A stretch of 64,000 nt of DNA from Thermotogota bacterium. GTDB taxonomy: Bacteria; Thermotogota; Thermotogae; Thermotogales; DSM-5069. The stretch spans positions 124,001 to 188,000 of the forward strand of contig JAKPGA010000022.1 in the NCBI GenBank assembly GCA_029551145.1. The letters run 5' to 3'. The position numbers and the translations under genes were made by a program. Each line of letters opens with the position of its first letter. Position 1 is the stretch's first letter. The notes under the pieces were generated by a model. The model was given only the letters and a program-made list of their open reading frames with translations. It searched no databases and was not told where the DNA came from. Shown here in pieces: positions 1 through 9,083 of the stretch.

Positions 1-1
1 G

Positions 2-934
2 AAATTCTACATGAACGTCTCAGGAGAACAGTATGATTTCCGCGTCTCGACGATGCCATCGGTCTATGGTGAGAAGGTAGTGATGAGGATACTCAAGGTT
101 TCCGGCGCATACAAGCAGCTGGAAGAACTCGGTTTCAGTGATTTTAACTACAAGAAGATATCCGATCTTTTGAAGAGGCCTAATGGGATAATTCTTATCA
201 CAGGGCCAACGGGTAGTGGAAAGTCAACCACACTCGTCGCGATGGTAAACAAGCTCAAGGACATAACCGTAAACATAATAACGGCTGAAGATCCCGTGGA
301 ATATACGATAGATGGAATTACCCAATGTCAAGTGAACCCTGAGATAGGCTTGACATTTGCAAGGTATCTGAGATCTTTCCTGAGGCAGGACCCAGACATA
401 ATAATGATCGGTGAGATGAGAGATAAGGAAACTGCAAGTCTTGCCATCGAAGCATCTTTAACTGGTCATTTGGTATTAAGTACTTTGCACACAAATAGCG
501 CAGCTGCGGCAATAGACAGAATGGTAAACATGGGAATAGACAGACACATGATCAGCACATCGCTTATTGGTGTGATAAGCCAGAGGCTCGTCAGAAAGCT
601 CTGCGAGAACTGTAGAGTGAAGACAGAACTGAGAAAAGAATATCTTGAGATGTGGAAAGCAGCTTTCCCTGAGATCGAACCTGTTGAATACTCTGCCGGT
701 GGCGGTTGTCCTGAGTGCGGTGGTAGCGGCTACAAAGGCCGTGTTGCAATTGGAGAGGTGCTTGTTATAACCAGGGATGTCAGAGATCTGATAGTTGCAG
801 GTGGTGGAGAAAGAGAAATATATGATCTGGCCCTCCAAAAGGGTATGAGACCAATGTTCATAGATGGATTTGAGAAAGTACTCAAAGGAATAACTTCCTT
901 CGATGAGGTACTCAGGGTGACTGCAAGTATATGA
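2..934 (+). CDS. Type IV pilus/type II secretion assembly ATPase, PilB/GspE family (5' truncated by window)
   Basis: The reading frame is open from base 2 through the first ATG at 11, and family alignment shows that ATG is internal, so the gene starts upstream. This is the C-terminal ATPase core that powers pilin or pseudopilin polymerisation at the inner membrane. Counted from the base-11 Met: Walker A GPTGSGKST at about 65-73, Asp-box DPVEY near 94-98, Walker B DPDIIMIGEMRD near 127-138, His-box with STLHTNS near 157-163. A four-cysteine zinc site (CENC near 198-201, CPEC near 233-236) is typical of PilB/GspE rather than PilT. It overlaps the next gene by four bases (ATGA). PilB and GspE cannot be separated from this fragment. 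Confidence 0.9.
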   Translation, partial: KFYMNVSGEQYDFRVSTMPSVYGEKVVMRILKVSGAYKQLEELGFSDFNYKKISDLLKRPNGIILITGPTGSGKSTTLVAMVNKLKDITVNIITAEDPVEYTIDGITQCQVNPEIGLTFARYLRSFLRQDPDIIMIGEMRDKETASLAIEASLTGHLVLSTLHTNSAAAAIDRMVNMGIDRHMISTSLIGVISQRLVRKLCENCRVKTELRKEYLEMWKAAFPEIEPVEYSAGGGCPECGGSGYKGRVAIGEVLVITRDVRDLIVAGGGEREIYDLALQKGMRPMFIDGFEKVLKGITSFDEVLRVTASI

Positions 935-2130
935 AGTATCTCTCTAAGGATCCGGAAGAATGGAAGAAAAAGGAACAGCAATTTCTGCAGCGTGAGCGGG
1001 AACAAACAAGGAGATATCGTAGGCAAGGGATTTACTTTCTGATTCTCAATGTTGTGATTGTCCTGATATTTTTTTTTGGGCTCAGAATGTATTATGGTCA
1101 GTTTCCTTCGCAGAGAACTGAAATCAACCAGCTGATTATCCAAGTTGAAACCCCTTACGTTTCCGGTACATCTCTCGATGTGAAGGTACGCCTTTACAAT
1201 AACCAAAATAAACCAAGAGAGGTTGTCATCTCCAACTTCACCCTTCAAATCTTGAGCAACGAAGGTCCGGTGTACAGTTTTTCTCAAAAAGACAGTGTAA
1301 GAACAACACTGGATGCCTTTGCAAGCCGCTTATTGTTCGATCTTCGAAGAGAAAGTGAACTCACCTCTCTTCGTGCCGGTGAGTATACAATAGTTGTGAA
1401 GACAAAAGTGGATGATCAGGAAGTCTATGCTCAAAAATCATTTGTGAGCACTGAGAAGTATCAAATCCTCGTAGAAGGACTGCTTGACTTCTATCTGGTT
1501 GGTGAAAGTATGAAAACTTCGATTTATCTTGTGAACAACACTGCAACTGTACGCGATCTGCAGATTCAGTACGTGAAGTTGTTTCTGAAGGAGAACGAAC
1601 AAATTGTCTGGCAAAAGGAGTTCCCAGTTCAGTCGAAGTGGCCCGAAGTTGGCATAGGAAAAGATGTAAGAGTTGTGGACCAGGCCGAATTTGCCTTCGA
1701 CCATGAAGGAAAGTACATATTGACAGTTCAGTCACTTGTGAACGGTTCTATTACCTCTGTTTCACTCCCTGTCATGTGCGTGCGCGATTATGAGAAAGAT
1801 CTGAAGAAAGTAAAGATCTATTCAGATGTTCCAAAACAGATAAACGTGCGAGAGCAGGTAGCTTTTTCCGCTTATCTGCAAAATACGACAAACAAAGATC
1901 TTTTTCTCATGATAGATCAGATAGATGTAAATTTGCCACCATCCACACTGAGTTATCAAAGGCGTTCGGTAAGAGTCTGGCTCGATCCTTACTCGCAGTA
2001 TGAGATTTTCAAGTTTTTGCCCTGGAATACCTCGGCCATGACAAGGCCTGGTGTTTATAAGCTCATTGTGAAGGTCCTGTGTGGTTCAGATTCCAAGTAT
2101 TTCGAAAGTTCCATACAGGTCATCGACTAA
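931..2130 (+). CDS. Unknown membrane-anchored protein with beta-rich extracytoplasmic region
   Basis: The 399-residue product is not assigned to a named family. Residues 1-34 are very basic and helical (KKKEQ, RRYRRQ), followed by one strongly hydrophobic segment at about 35-52, which suggests a cytoplasmic N-terminus and an external C-terminal domain. The rest looks like two or three beta-sandwich modules of about 110 residues (alternating hydrophobics, repeated GEYTI/GKYIL/GVYKL-like strand motifs near 147, 266 and 375), reminiscent of BsuPI-type or Ig-like folds. Its ATG overlaps the stop of the upstream secretion/pilus ATPase, so the two are probably translationally coupled. A pilus accessory role is inferred from that linkage only. 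Confidence 0.7.
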   Translation: MKYLSKDPEEWKKKEQQFLQREREQTRRYRRQGIYFLILNVVIVLIFFFGLRMYYGQFPSQRTEINQLIIQVETPYVSGTSLDVKVRLYNNQNKPREVVISNFTLQILSNEGPVYSFSQKDSVRTTLDAFASRLLFDLRRESELTSLRAGEYTIVVKTKVDDQEVYAQKSFVSTEKYQILVEGLLDFYLVGESMKTSIYLVNNTATVRDLQIQYVKLFLKENEQIVWQKEFPVQSKWPEVGIGKDVRVVDQAEFAFDHEGKYILTVQSLVNGSITSVSLPVMCVRDYEKDLKKVKIYSDVPKQINVREQVAFSAYLQNTTNKDLFLMIDQIDVNLPPSTLSYQRRSVRVWLDPYSQYEIFKFLPWNTSAMTRPGVYKLIVKVLCGSDSKYFESSIQVID

Positions 2131-2154
2131 CAATTCAGTTGTTAAAATGTCAAT

Positions 2155-2172
2155 GGAGGTGCCTCGAAAATA
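2155..2172 (+). promoter_or_regulatory. Ribosome binding site selecting a probable ATA start for mutS2
   Basis: GGAGGTG lies at 2155-2161. The mutS2 frame is open from a TAA at 2143-2145, and the residues encoded from 2170 onward (IEVYSLEKLDYYKVLEVVEKF) match the normal MutS2 N-terminus. No ATG, GTG or TTG exists in this frame before the TTG at 2269. The only start-like codon at correct spacing is ATA at 2170, nine bases after GGAGGT. Confidence 0.6.
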
Positions 2173-4485
2173 GAAGTTTACAGCCTTGAAAAACTTGATT
2201 ACTACAAAGTACTTGAGGTTGTAGAGAAATTCGCTCTCAGCAAACTGGGGAAGGAATTTCTCAGGAATTTGAAGCCGATCGATAACCCCGATCAGGAGTT
2301 AAAAATGCTCGATGAGATGATCAAACTTGTCACAAGTGAGCAACAGGTATTTCCCGCGAATTTTGTTGCCATCGATATCCGAGAGGTACTCGACAAGGTA
2401 AGGCAAGCGCAGATTGTTGATGGCGAAGGGTTACTCAAAATCGCAGCTGCCCTTCTAACCATCAAGCTGGTGAAGAAAAACGTGATAGGCCTTGAGGAAA
2501 ATACCTCAATAAAGGATCTGGCTAAATCTTTGGGAACATATGATGAGATAGTCTCAGAGATACACAAATGTGTGGGGGAAGATGGATCAGTAAGAGATGG
2601 TGCGTCAGAAAGGTTGAAACAGCTGAGAATAGACTACAGAAGAGTGTCAGAGCAGCTTCGAAAAAAGGTTGAAAGCTTCGTCAATACAAATAGAACATAC
2701 TTGCAAGAACCCATCGCTACCTTACGAGATGGCAGGCATGTCTTTCCCGTAAAGGCAACGCACAGATCTCAAATCAAGGGCATTGTGCATTCGATTTCTT
2801 CTTCAGCTGCAACCTATTTTGTCGAACCAGAAGAGTTTGTTTCTCTCAACAATGACCTAAGAGAGCTCAGAGAGAAAGAAGAAGAAGAGATCAACAGAAT
2901 CCTGCGAAATCTCACTTTCAAAGTGCTTGAACGTGTTGAGAAGATCGAACAGGATTTGAAAGTCTTGGCACATCTGGACAGTTTGTATGCAAGGGCTATA
3001 TTCGCTCGTCAGTACGATGCACATGTGATATATCCATCGCAGGAGTATGAAATAAACCTGATTTCAGCTAGGCATCCGTTGATCGACAGGCAGAAGGTTG
3101 TACCGGTTGACATTATCCTTCCAAGTCAAAAATCTGGATTGGTGCTGACTGGACCTAACACGGGCGGCAAAACGGTTACGCTGAAGACTGTGGGATTGTT
3201 CTGTTCCATGATGATGGCAGGTTTTCCAATACCATGTTACGAGAACTCCAAGTTGCCAGCCTTTTTTAGAATTTTCATCGACATCGGAGACGAGCAAGAT
3301 ATCAAACAAAACCTGAGTACTTTCTCATCTCATATAGTGAACGTGATCAAAGCCTTAGAGCTATCTGATTCAAAAACGCTTGTTCTACTCGATGAGCTGG
3401 GTTCAGGTACAGATCCAGTAGAGGGAGCGGCTTTAGGGCTCGCTATAATACAGAGACTCAAGGAGTTGGGTTGTAAATTTGTCATCACAACCCATTTAAC
3501 CCCAATAAAGATTTATGCTGCAAGTGATGAAAAGCTCGTTAGTGCTTCTGTCGAGTTTGACCCGCAGACCCTTAACCCCACTTTTCACATTTTGATGGGC
3601 GTTCCTGGTGCTTCGCACGCATTCGAGATAGCAAGGAGACTTGGCCTGGATGAGACAGTTTTGCAACAAGCCCAGAGGTTCATTGGACAGGAGTACATGA
3701 ACGTCGAAAAAACCATCGAAAAATACCAAGAACAAACTGTGGTTCTCCGTGAGAGAATAGAAGAGTTGGAAAAAGAGAAACAAATACTTGAACAACTCAA
3801 AGCAGAGTATGAAGCGAAATATGCTGAACTCAAAAAAAAGAAAATAGAGGAACTCGATGAAGAGCTGAAAAAAACATACAACCACATCAAGGAAATGAAG
3901 AAACAGATCGATGAAGCTATCAATAAGGTTAAAAAGAAAAATCAGAACCTTGAAACCCTTAGAACCGCTGCTCGACTTTTCGAAGAGCAATCAAAAACCG
4001 TAAGGGAATTTGAGCTTCTTAAAGACCAACCTCAAATTCCATCGGGTCAGCCTTTGTCTATCGGGGATATAGTGCGACTAAGAAATGGTGAAGCCGTCGG
4101 TAAGATAATTGGCGTAAAGGGCGAGAAATTCGTTGTTGATTTCAACGGCATAAGGATAGAAGCACATCCCGCTGCTTTAGTGAGGACTGCCGTAGAGAGT
4201 AGACAGCAACCAGCAGAAAGTGTTCAGCCTGTTTACAACGGTCTGGGAAAGCCCGAGGTAGATGTCCGCGGCTTGACGGTAGATGAAGCAGAACCTGTCA
4301 TAGAAGACTTCGTCGATAGGCTGATTCTGTCAGATTTCAAAATTGGTTATATAATCCACGGCAAGGGAACAGGTAGACTTGCTGTTGGTATATGGGAGAT
4401 ACTCAGACGCGATGGAAGGGTGAAGAAATACCGATTTGGTACTCCAAATGAAGGCGGGACGGGAGTAACTGTCGTGGAGGTGTGA
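2170..4485 (+). CDS. mutS2: MutS2 (RqcU) family ATPase/nuclease
   Basis: MutS2 proteins suppress recombination and, in Bacillus, rescue collided ribosomes. Taking the ATA at 2170 gives 771 residues, the usual family size; the first TTG at 2269 would delete 33 conserved residues. Visible features: MutS core, Walker A GPNTGGKT near residue 328, Walker B LLDELGSGTDP near 400, an ABC-type signature region, a long Lys/Glu coiled coil at about 510-610, a KOW-like stretch, and a C-terminal Smr nuclease domain with DVRGLT near 697 and HGKGTG near 731. It follows the unknown membrane protein after 39 bases and its GTGA stop overlaps the next gene. The family is certain; the start is inferred. Confidence 0.93.
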   Translation: MEVYSLEKLDYYKVLEVVEKFALSKLGKEFLRNLKPIDNPDQELKMLDEMIKLVTSEQQVFPANFVAIDIREVLDKVRQAQIVDGEGLLKIAAALLTIKLVKKNVIGLEENTSIKDLAKSLGTYDEIVSEIHKCVGEDGSVRDGASERLKQLRIDYRRVSEQLRKKVESFVNTNRTYLQEPIATLRDGRHVFPVKATHRSQIKGIVHSISSSAATYFVEPEEFVSLNNDLRELREKEEEEINRILRNLTFKVLERVEKIEQDLKVLAHLDSLYARAIFARQYDAHVIYPSQEYEINLISARHPLIDRQKVVPVDIILPSQKSGLVLTGPNTGGKTVTLKTVGLFCSMMMAGFPIPCYENSKLPAFFRIFIDIGDEQDIKQNLSTFSSHIVNVIKALELSDSKTLVLLDELGSGTDPVEGAALGLAIIQRLKELGCKFVITTHLTPIKIYAASDEKLVSASVEFDPQTLNPTFHILMGVPGASHAFEIARRLGLDETVLQQAQRFIGQEYMNVEKTIEKYQEQTVVLRERIEELEKEKQILEQLKAEYEAKYAELKKKKIEELDEELKKTYNHIKEMKKQIDEAINKVKKKNQNLETLRTAARLFEEQSKTVREFELLKDQPQIPSGQPLSIGDIVRLRNGEAVGKIIGVKGEKFVVDFNGIRIEAHPAALVRTAVESRQQPAESVQPVYNGLGKPEVDVRGLTVDEAEPVIEDFVDRLILSDFKIGYIIHGKGTGRLAVGIWEILRRDGRVKKYRFGTPNEGGTGVTVVEV

Positions 4486-4487
4486 AG

Positions 4488-6554
4488 TTGATTTTCGCTC
4501 TTGATGTGGGGACAAGAAAAGTCGCCGGTTTAGTCGGATATATTGAAAACGGTATCCTCAATGTCATTGATTTTGAGACGCTTGAACATCCTGCAAGAAA
4601 CATGCTCGATGGACAGATACACGACATAAAAGGTACTGCGATGGTGATTGAAACGGTTAAGAAAAAACTTGAAGAAAGGAATGAACTGAAGCTCGACGAA
4701 GTTGCAGTTGCAGTAGCCGGAAGATTTCTCAAAACTCTCACGCTCGAAGCCCAGATGGATTTCTCGGGCGATCTAATCGATGAAGACACCGTGAAAGAGC
4801 TTGAAATGAAAGCTGTATCACAAATTCCACCCAGTGACGACAGTGGCTCCGAGTTGCACTGTGTTGGATATTCAGTCATAGAATACCGTCTCGATGGTTT
4901 CTGGATAAAGAACTTAGTCGGTCACAGGGGGAAGAAACTTTACACGCGTGTGGTTGCTGCACTTTTGCCTGTACAGGTTGTTGATGCCATGATCATTGCA
5001 CTGCATAAGGCTGGTTTGAGGCCCTGCTTTCTAACGCTTGAGCCGATGGCAGCTCTTGAAGTTGCTGTACCAGAAGATTTGAGAATACTGAACATCGCAT
5101 TGGTCGACATAGGGGCTGGTACAAGTGATATCGCGATAGCAAAGGGCGGTACCATAATCGGATATGATATGGTTCCGATGGCTGGAGACGAGATCACCGA
5201 GATTATTGCACAGAATTACTTACTCGACTTTCTTTCAGCCGAGAAACTGAAAAGAACGATCAACGACGGTACATCCTTTGAGACAACTGATGTAACCGGT
5301 AACAAGGTAGTCATAAATGGATCTTCTGTTTTGAAAACGATCTCACCCACCGTTTCGTTAATTGCAAAAAGCATCGCCGAGAAGATCAACCAGCTCAATG
5401 TTGGAAAGCCAAGCGCTTTGTTCCTCGTTGGTGGAGGAGCGAAATTGCGATATCTTCAAAACGAATTGGCACACGCACTCGACTTGCCGATGGAACGTGT
5501 TGCATTGAGAACTGTTGAAGAATTGCCAAGAGTTAGAGCTTTGAGAGAAGACTTCATGGGTAGCGAGTACGTCACTCTTGCAGGCATAGCATACGTGAGT
5601 GCGCGCAATTGGGGAAGCATATATGACACCGTAACTCTCAATGGGGAAAGAATAAGGTTGATCAAAATCGGTCAGGACCAAAGTGTCTTGCAACTTTTAA
5701 TCCAGAAAGGCTTCAAATTCTCGGAAATCTTCGGAACCCCACAACCTGCAGTTACCTTCGAAGTCAACGGTGAGACTCGAGTAATCCCTGGGAAAATCGT
5801 TGGAGGTGTGAAGGCTTTTCTGAACGGAGCAGAGGTCCCATTGCACCACACAGTTAGAAATGGTGATCAGATCGTAGTTGAGCTCGATAAATCTGATGTA
5901 CCAATCCCACCAAAGGTTAGAGATGTCGTAAAACAGATAGTTGTTGAGATTGACCAGAAGGAATTCGCTCGGCTCTTGCCGAAAGTTTTCATCAATGGTG
6001 AATTGGTTGAGAATCTGGACAAATCGATCACAGATGGTGACAAGATACTCATTCAATACCCTGATGCTGAGCAGATTAAGAAAATAGTCGCTGAAAAAAC
6101 TGGATTTGTCAACTATTCGCTAAACGGTGAAAATAGAACAACTGAAAGTGTGTACCTTGAGTTACTCAAGACTGAGGACAAAGACGACAAAGAGCAGAAA
6201 TACACCTTCAGAGCCCATAAAGTGAGGATAAAGGACGTTCTGCCAAAAGCCGAACCAATAAAGGTCTTTTTCAATGACCAAGAGGTCATTCTATCACCTG
6301 TGAACAGCATCGTTCTTGTGAACGGTGAATACATCTCTGTGGAATCAGAACTCTCAGAGGGAATGAAGATAGAGTGCTCCACATGGCAACCCATTGTTGC
6401 CGATGTTCTTGCAAAGACCAACCTGAAAACAGACGGAATCACCGATTACAAGATTTTCCTCAACGAAAGACCTGTTAGCTTCGTAGAAAAAGTTAATCCA
6501 AACGACAGGATACGTTTTGAAGTGTTCAGAAAGGTTCAATCAAGCCAATCATGA
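4488..6554 (+). CDS. FtsA/PilM-superfamily actin-like protein with C-terminal repeat extension
   Basis: The N-terminal half (to about residue 375) is an actin-like ATPase of the FtsA/PilM group: phosphate-1 motif ALDVGTRKVAGLVG, an SHS2-like insertion, phosphate-2 LVDIGAGTSDIAI near 205, and adenosine motif LVGGGAKL near 310. Canonical FtsA is about 420 residues; this protein is about 690. The extra 300 residues hold at least four related modules of the form (F/L)NG-x-x-V ... (N/D)GDxI (near 446, 504, 611 and 659) that resemble small beta-grasp domains. TTG at 4488 is chosen because GGAGG at 4476-4480 sits seven bases before it; GTG at 4482 is too close. Linkage to a pilus-type ATPase suggests an envelope-assembly role, not proven division. 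Confidence 0.85.
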   Translation: MIFALDVGTRKVAGLVGYIENGILNVIDFETLEHPARNMLDGQIHDIKGTAMVIETVKKKLEERNELKLDEVAVAVAGRFLKTLTLEAQMDFSGDLIDEDTVKELEMKAVSQIPPSDDSGSELHCVGYSVIEYRLDGFWIKNLVGHRGKKLYTRVVAALLPVQVVDAMIIALHKAGLRPCFLTLEPMAALEVAVPEDLRILNIALVDIGAGTSDIAIAKGGTIIGYDMVPMAGDEITEIIAQNYLLDFLSAEKLKRTINDGTSFETTDVTGNKVVINGSSVLKTISPTVSLIAKSIAEKINQLNVGKPSALFLVGGGAKLRYLQNELAHALDLPMERVALRTVEELPRVRALREDFMGSEYVTLAGIAYVSARNWGSIYDTVTLNGERIRLIKIGQDQSVLQLLIQKGFKFSEIFGTPQPAVTFEVNGETRVIPGKIVGGVKAFLNGAEVPLHHTVRNGDQIVVELDKSDVPIPPKVRDVVKQIVVEIDQKEFARLLPKVFINGELVENLDKSITDGDKILIQYPDAEQIKKIVAEKTGFVNYSLNGENRTTESVYLELLKTEDKDDKEQKYTFRAHKVRIKDVLPKAEPIKVFFNDQEVILSPVNSIVLVNGEYISVESELSEGMKIECSTWQPIVADVLAKTNLKTDGITDYKIFLNERPVSFVEKVNPNDRIRFEVFRKVQSSQS

Positions 6555-7080
6555 GTCTCACCCTGCCGCTCAGAAGATCCAGACCGACAAAGAGTTTATC
6601 AACGAAATTCTTGCCAGAAGGGTATATGAAAAACTTTGCTGAAGCATAAGTTGCTTTCATCAGATCGAAATCGGTACCAAAAGGGTACAAAAAGCCAAAG
6701 GAGAATTGTAGATTTTCAAGCTCAAATTCACCATACAGGCCCGCAGAAAAACTCAGTTTCCAGCTCGTGTCGGTAGAAGAGTTGCCTGGGAAATTCCCAT
6801 ACATCATCGCAACAGAGGGTCCAAATGCCATGTTCCCAATTCTGTAAAGTGGTATCTTCCCAAGCATCTCCAGATTATACAAGTTCGTGGCAGTGCCTTC
6901 TACAGTTCTACCCAGATCGAAGTCAAAACCAGCTTCCATCGAGTAGAACTTATCAACCAATCCCGTGGATAGATTCCACCCAGTGACGTTTAAGAAAACC
7001 ATACCGCCACCGATGATCCAGTCAGTTGCGAAAACTGCACAAGTCACAAGTGCAATCAAAAAAACAATAGCCTTTCGCAC
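6526..7080 (-). CDS. Small exported, outer-membrane beta-barrel-like protein
   Basis: The 184-residue product has an N-terminal signal peptide (MRKAIVFLIALVTCAVFA, predicted cleavage after FA) followed by alternating hydrophobic/polar strands rich in Gly and aromatics, and it ends in an aromatic residue (IGLIEPF), as outer membrane beta-barrel proteins do. GTG start with GAGGTGA in front. It lies nine bases after the last permease gene of the nucleoside-type ABC importer and is probably its distal operon member, perhaps an outer-sheath (toga) channel for the same substrate. Its 3' end overlaps the convergent FtsA-like gene by 29 bases. Barrel topology is inferred from pattern only. Confidence 0.7.
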   Translation of the reverse strand: MRKAIVFLIALVTCAVFATDWIIGGGMVFLNVTGWNLSTGLVDKFYSMEAGFDFDLGRTVEGTATNLYNLEMLGKIPLYRIGNMAFGPSVAMMYGNFPGNSSTDTSWKLSFSAGLYGEFELENLQFSFGFLYPFGTDFDLMKATYASAKFFIYPSGKNFVDKLFVGLDLLSGRVRLMIGLIEPF

Positions 7081-7089
7081 AAAATCACC

Positions 7090-8043
7090 TCACTTCTCAT
7101 AAGGCACGCCATCTGCTGCCGGCGAGCGGGTTTTGCCAATGAATCCAGCTATGACTATCAGGGTAACAATGAACGGAAACATGTTGAACAAAGGTTTTGT
7201 TGAGGAAGCTACGTGCAACACAGAACTGCTTTGCAATTGATTGGCAAATGCCTCAGAGAAACCGAATAACAAACTTGCCCACATCGCTCCTACGGGATTC
7301 CAGTTTCCCAAAATCATCGCTGCCAAGGCTATGAAACCACGTCCGCCCGTCATGAGTTCTCTGAAGTTGCCGACTTCTCCAACGCTCAGGAAAGCACCCC
7401 CGAGGGAGGCCATAATACCACTCATCAGAACGCCGAAATACCTTATCATGTACACATTAACACCGAGTGTGTCTGCCGCCTCCGGATTTTCTCCAACCGC
7501 TCTCATTCTCAAACCAAGTCTGGTCTTGTAGATAATGAACCAGGCAAGTGCAACACACCCAAATGCAATGTATATCATTGGGCTCAGCTCACCAATAGAC
7601 TGTGCAAGAAATTCGTTTTTCATGAACAAAGGAATTCGGAGCTCGGGGATCTTTCCTACGATGTCCGTCTGGCCTGGTCTACCAAAGATAGGTTCCATCA
7701 AAAACCCTGTCACACCTTGAGCAAGGAGTATCAGAGCGGTACCCGAAACGATCTGATTTCCTCTCCACTTTATACTCGCCCAAGCATGCAGCCAAGCCAT
7801 GCCAAGTCCAACCAATATGGCAAATAAAAGCCCAATCCAAGGATTTCCCGTGACTGAAGTGAAAACAATCGACACGAAAGCTCCCATGAGCATGATGCCC
7901 TCGAGTGCTATATTCACAACACCCGTTATTTCACTGAAAACACCACCAAGCGAGGCAAAGATGAAAGGCGTTGCGGCCGTAAGTGTTAGCTTATAGAAGG
8001 CTGGGTTTGTAAAAATCTCCCAAATGGCGGTAAGAACCCTCAT
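7090..8043 (-). CDS. ABC transporter permease, purine nucleoside (NupQ/BmpC) type
   Basis: The 317-residue polytopic protein matches the branched-chain/ribose permease fold used by BMP-dependent nucleoside importers (YufQ/NupQ type). The N-terminal part has FASLGGVFSEITGVVNIALEG, a conserved element of this permease family, and a later MRAVGENPEAADTLGVNV motif is the coupling region facing the ATPase. About eight membrane segments are visible. Its ATG overlaps the stop of the partner permease (ATGA), so the two are translated together. Nucleoside specificity follows from the BMP-type binding protein in the operon; the actual ligand is not shown. Confidence 0.88.
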   Translation of the reverse strand: MRVLTAIWEIFTNPAFYKLTLTAATPFIFASLGGVFSEITGVVNIALEGIMLMGAFVSIVFTSVTGNPWIGLLFAILVGLGMAWLHAWASIKWRGNQIVSGTALILLAQGVTGFLMEPIFGRPGQTDIVGKIPELRIPLFMKNEFLAQSIGELSPMIYIAFGCVALAWFIIYKTRLGLRMRAVGENPEAADTLGVNVYMIRYFGVLMSGIMASLGGAFLSVGEVGNFRELMTGGRGFIALAAMILGNWNPVGAMWASLLFGFSEAFANQLQSSSVLHVASSTKPLFNMFPFIVTLIVIAGFIGKTRSPAADGVPYEK

Positions 8044-9080
8044 GAGGCCTTCACCCTCTTCTTTCTTATCAATATCGTCCTCACAATTCTATCTGCAGCA
8101 ACTAAGAAAATAATGATGGCCTGGACGATAAGGATAATGTGCTTTGGGACGCCGACAAACTGCATCTCGTTCGAGCCGGTCCTCAAAGAGCCCATCAATA
8201 AAGCGGCAAAGATTATTCCTATTGGGTTATTCTGACCTATCAATGCGATGGAGATTCCATCAAATCCTTTGCCACCCGACAGAGTTCCGAGAAATCTGTG
8301 ATGAACTCCCATAACCTCTAAGGTACCTGCAAGTCCCGATAGTGCTCCACTTATAGCCATCGCAAGCACTATGTTCTGAGATATCTTAATCCCGCCATAC
8401 TCAGCAGCATATGGGTTAAATCCAGTTCCTTTGAGCTCGTAACCCTTGGTTGTTTTTTCAAGCACTATGTAAATCACTACGGCTGCTATAACCGCAACGA
8501 TGATTCCCGAAGTAAGTTCTGTCGCTTGCACAGTCATCAATGGCGGGAGTTTTGCCGAATTAGCTATCTCAGGACTCTTTGGTGTTCCAAAACCAACTCC
8601 CATGGGTACGGTCACAACATAACTTGACAAATACTCCGCTATCCAGTTCAGCATGATTGTTGTGACAACCTCGTGTGCACCAGTTTTTGCTTTCAAGACA
8701 CCCGCTATGGCAGCGTAACCCGCGCCTGCGGCCATTCCAACTACCATGGTCAAAGGAATTGCAAGAACTGCAGGCATCCAGGCGACATTTATCGCAAAAG
8801 CCGTCGCTATCATTGCTCCCATAACCATTTGGCCTTCAGCACCTATGTTGAAAAGACCTGCCCTGAAACCAAAGCCTACGGCAAGGCCAGTCAGAATGAG
8901 AGGTGTTGTCTTGATAATCACTGAAGCTATCGCCAGTTTTGATCCAAAAGCACCTTTGAACAACGCTGCATAGGCAACTATCGGGTCCTGGCCGATCAAT
9001 AGGATAACCACGGAAGATATCAACAATGCCATTATCACAGAGATAATTGGCACCAGGAAAGCCCAAAGTCTGTTGTTCAA
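8040..9080 (-). CDS. ABC transporter permease, purine nucleoside (NupP/BmpB) type
   Basis: The 346-residue first permease of the importer has features of the YufP/NupP group: an N-terminal membrane anchor, the conserved GFRAGLFNIGAEGQMVMGA segment near residues 71-89, the coupling stretch KGTGFNPYAAEYGGI near 217-231, and GKGFDGISIALIGQNNPIG near 271-289. TTG start preceded by GGAGGGTG. It follows the ATPase gene after three bases and overlaps the second permease gene, so the ATPase and both permeases are tightly coupled. Confidence 0.88.
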   Translation of the reverse strand: MNNRLWAFLVPIISVIMALLISSVVILLIGQDPIVAYAALFKGAFGSKLAIASVIIKTTPLILTGLAVGFGFRAGLFNIGAEGQMVMGAMIATAFAINVAWMPAVLAIPLTMVVGMAAGAGYAAIAGVLKAKTGAHEVVTTIMLNWIAEYLSSYVVTVPMGVGFGTPKSPEIANSAKLPPLMTVQATELTSGIIVAVIAAVVIYIVLEKTTKGYELKGTGFNPYAAEYGGIKISQNIVLAMAISGALSGLAGTLEVMGVHHRFLGTLSGGKGFDGISIALIGQNNPIGIIFAALLMGSLRTGSNEMQFVGVPKHIILIVQAIIIFLVAADRIVRTILIRKKRVKAS

Positions 9081-9083
9081 TTT

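Noticed and set aside
3496-3990. Minus-strand Phe-rich frame of 164 codons within mutS2
   Set aside because: It is the antisense shadow of the Lys/Glu-rich coiled coil.
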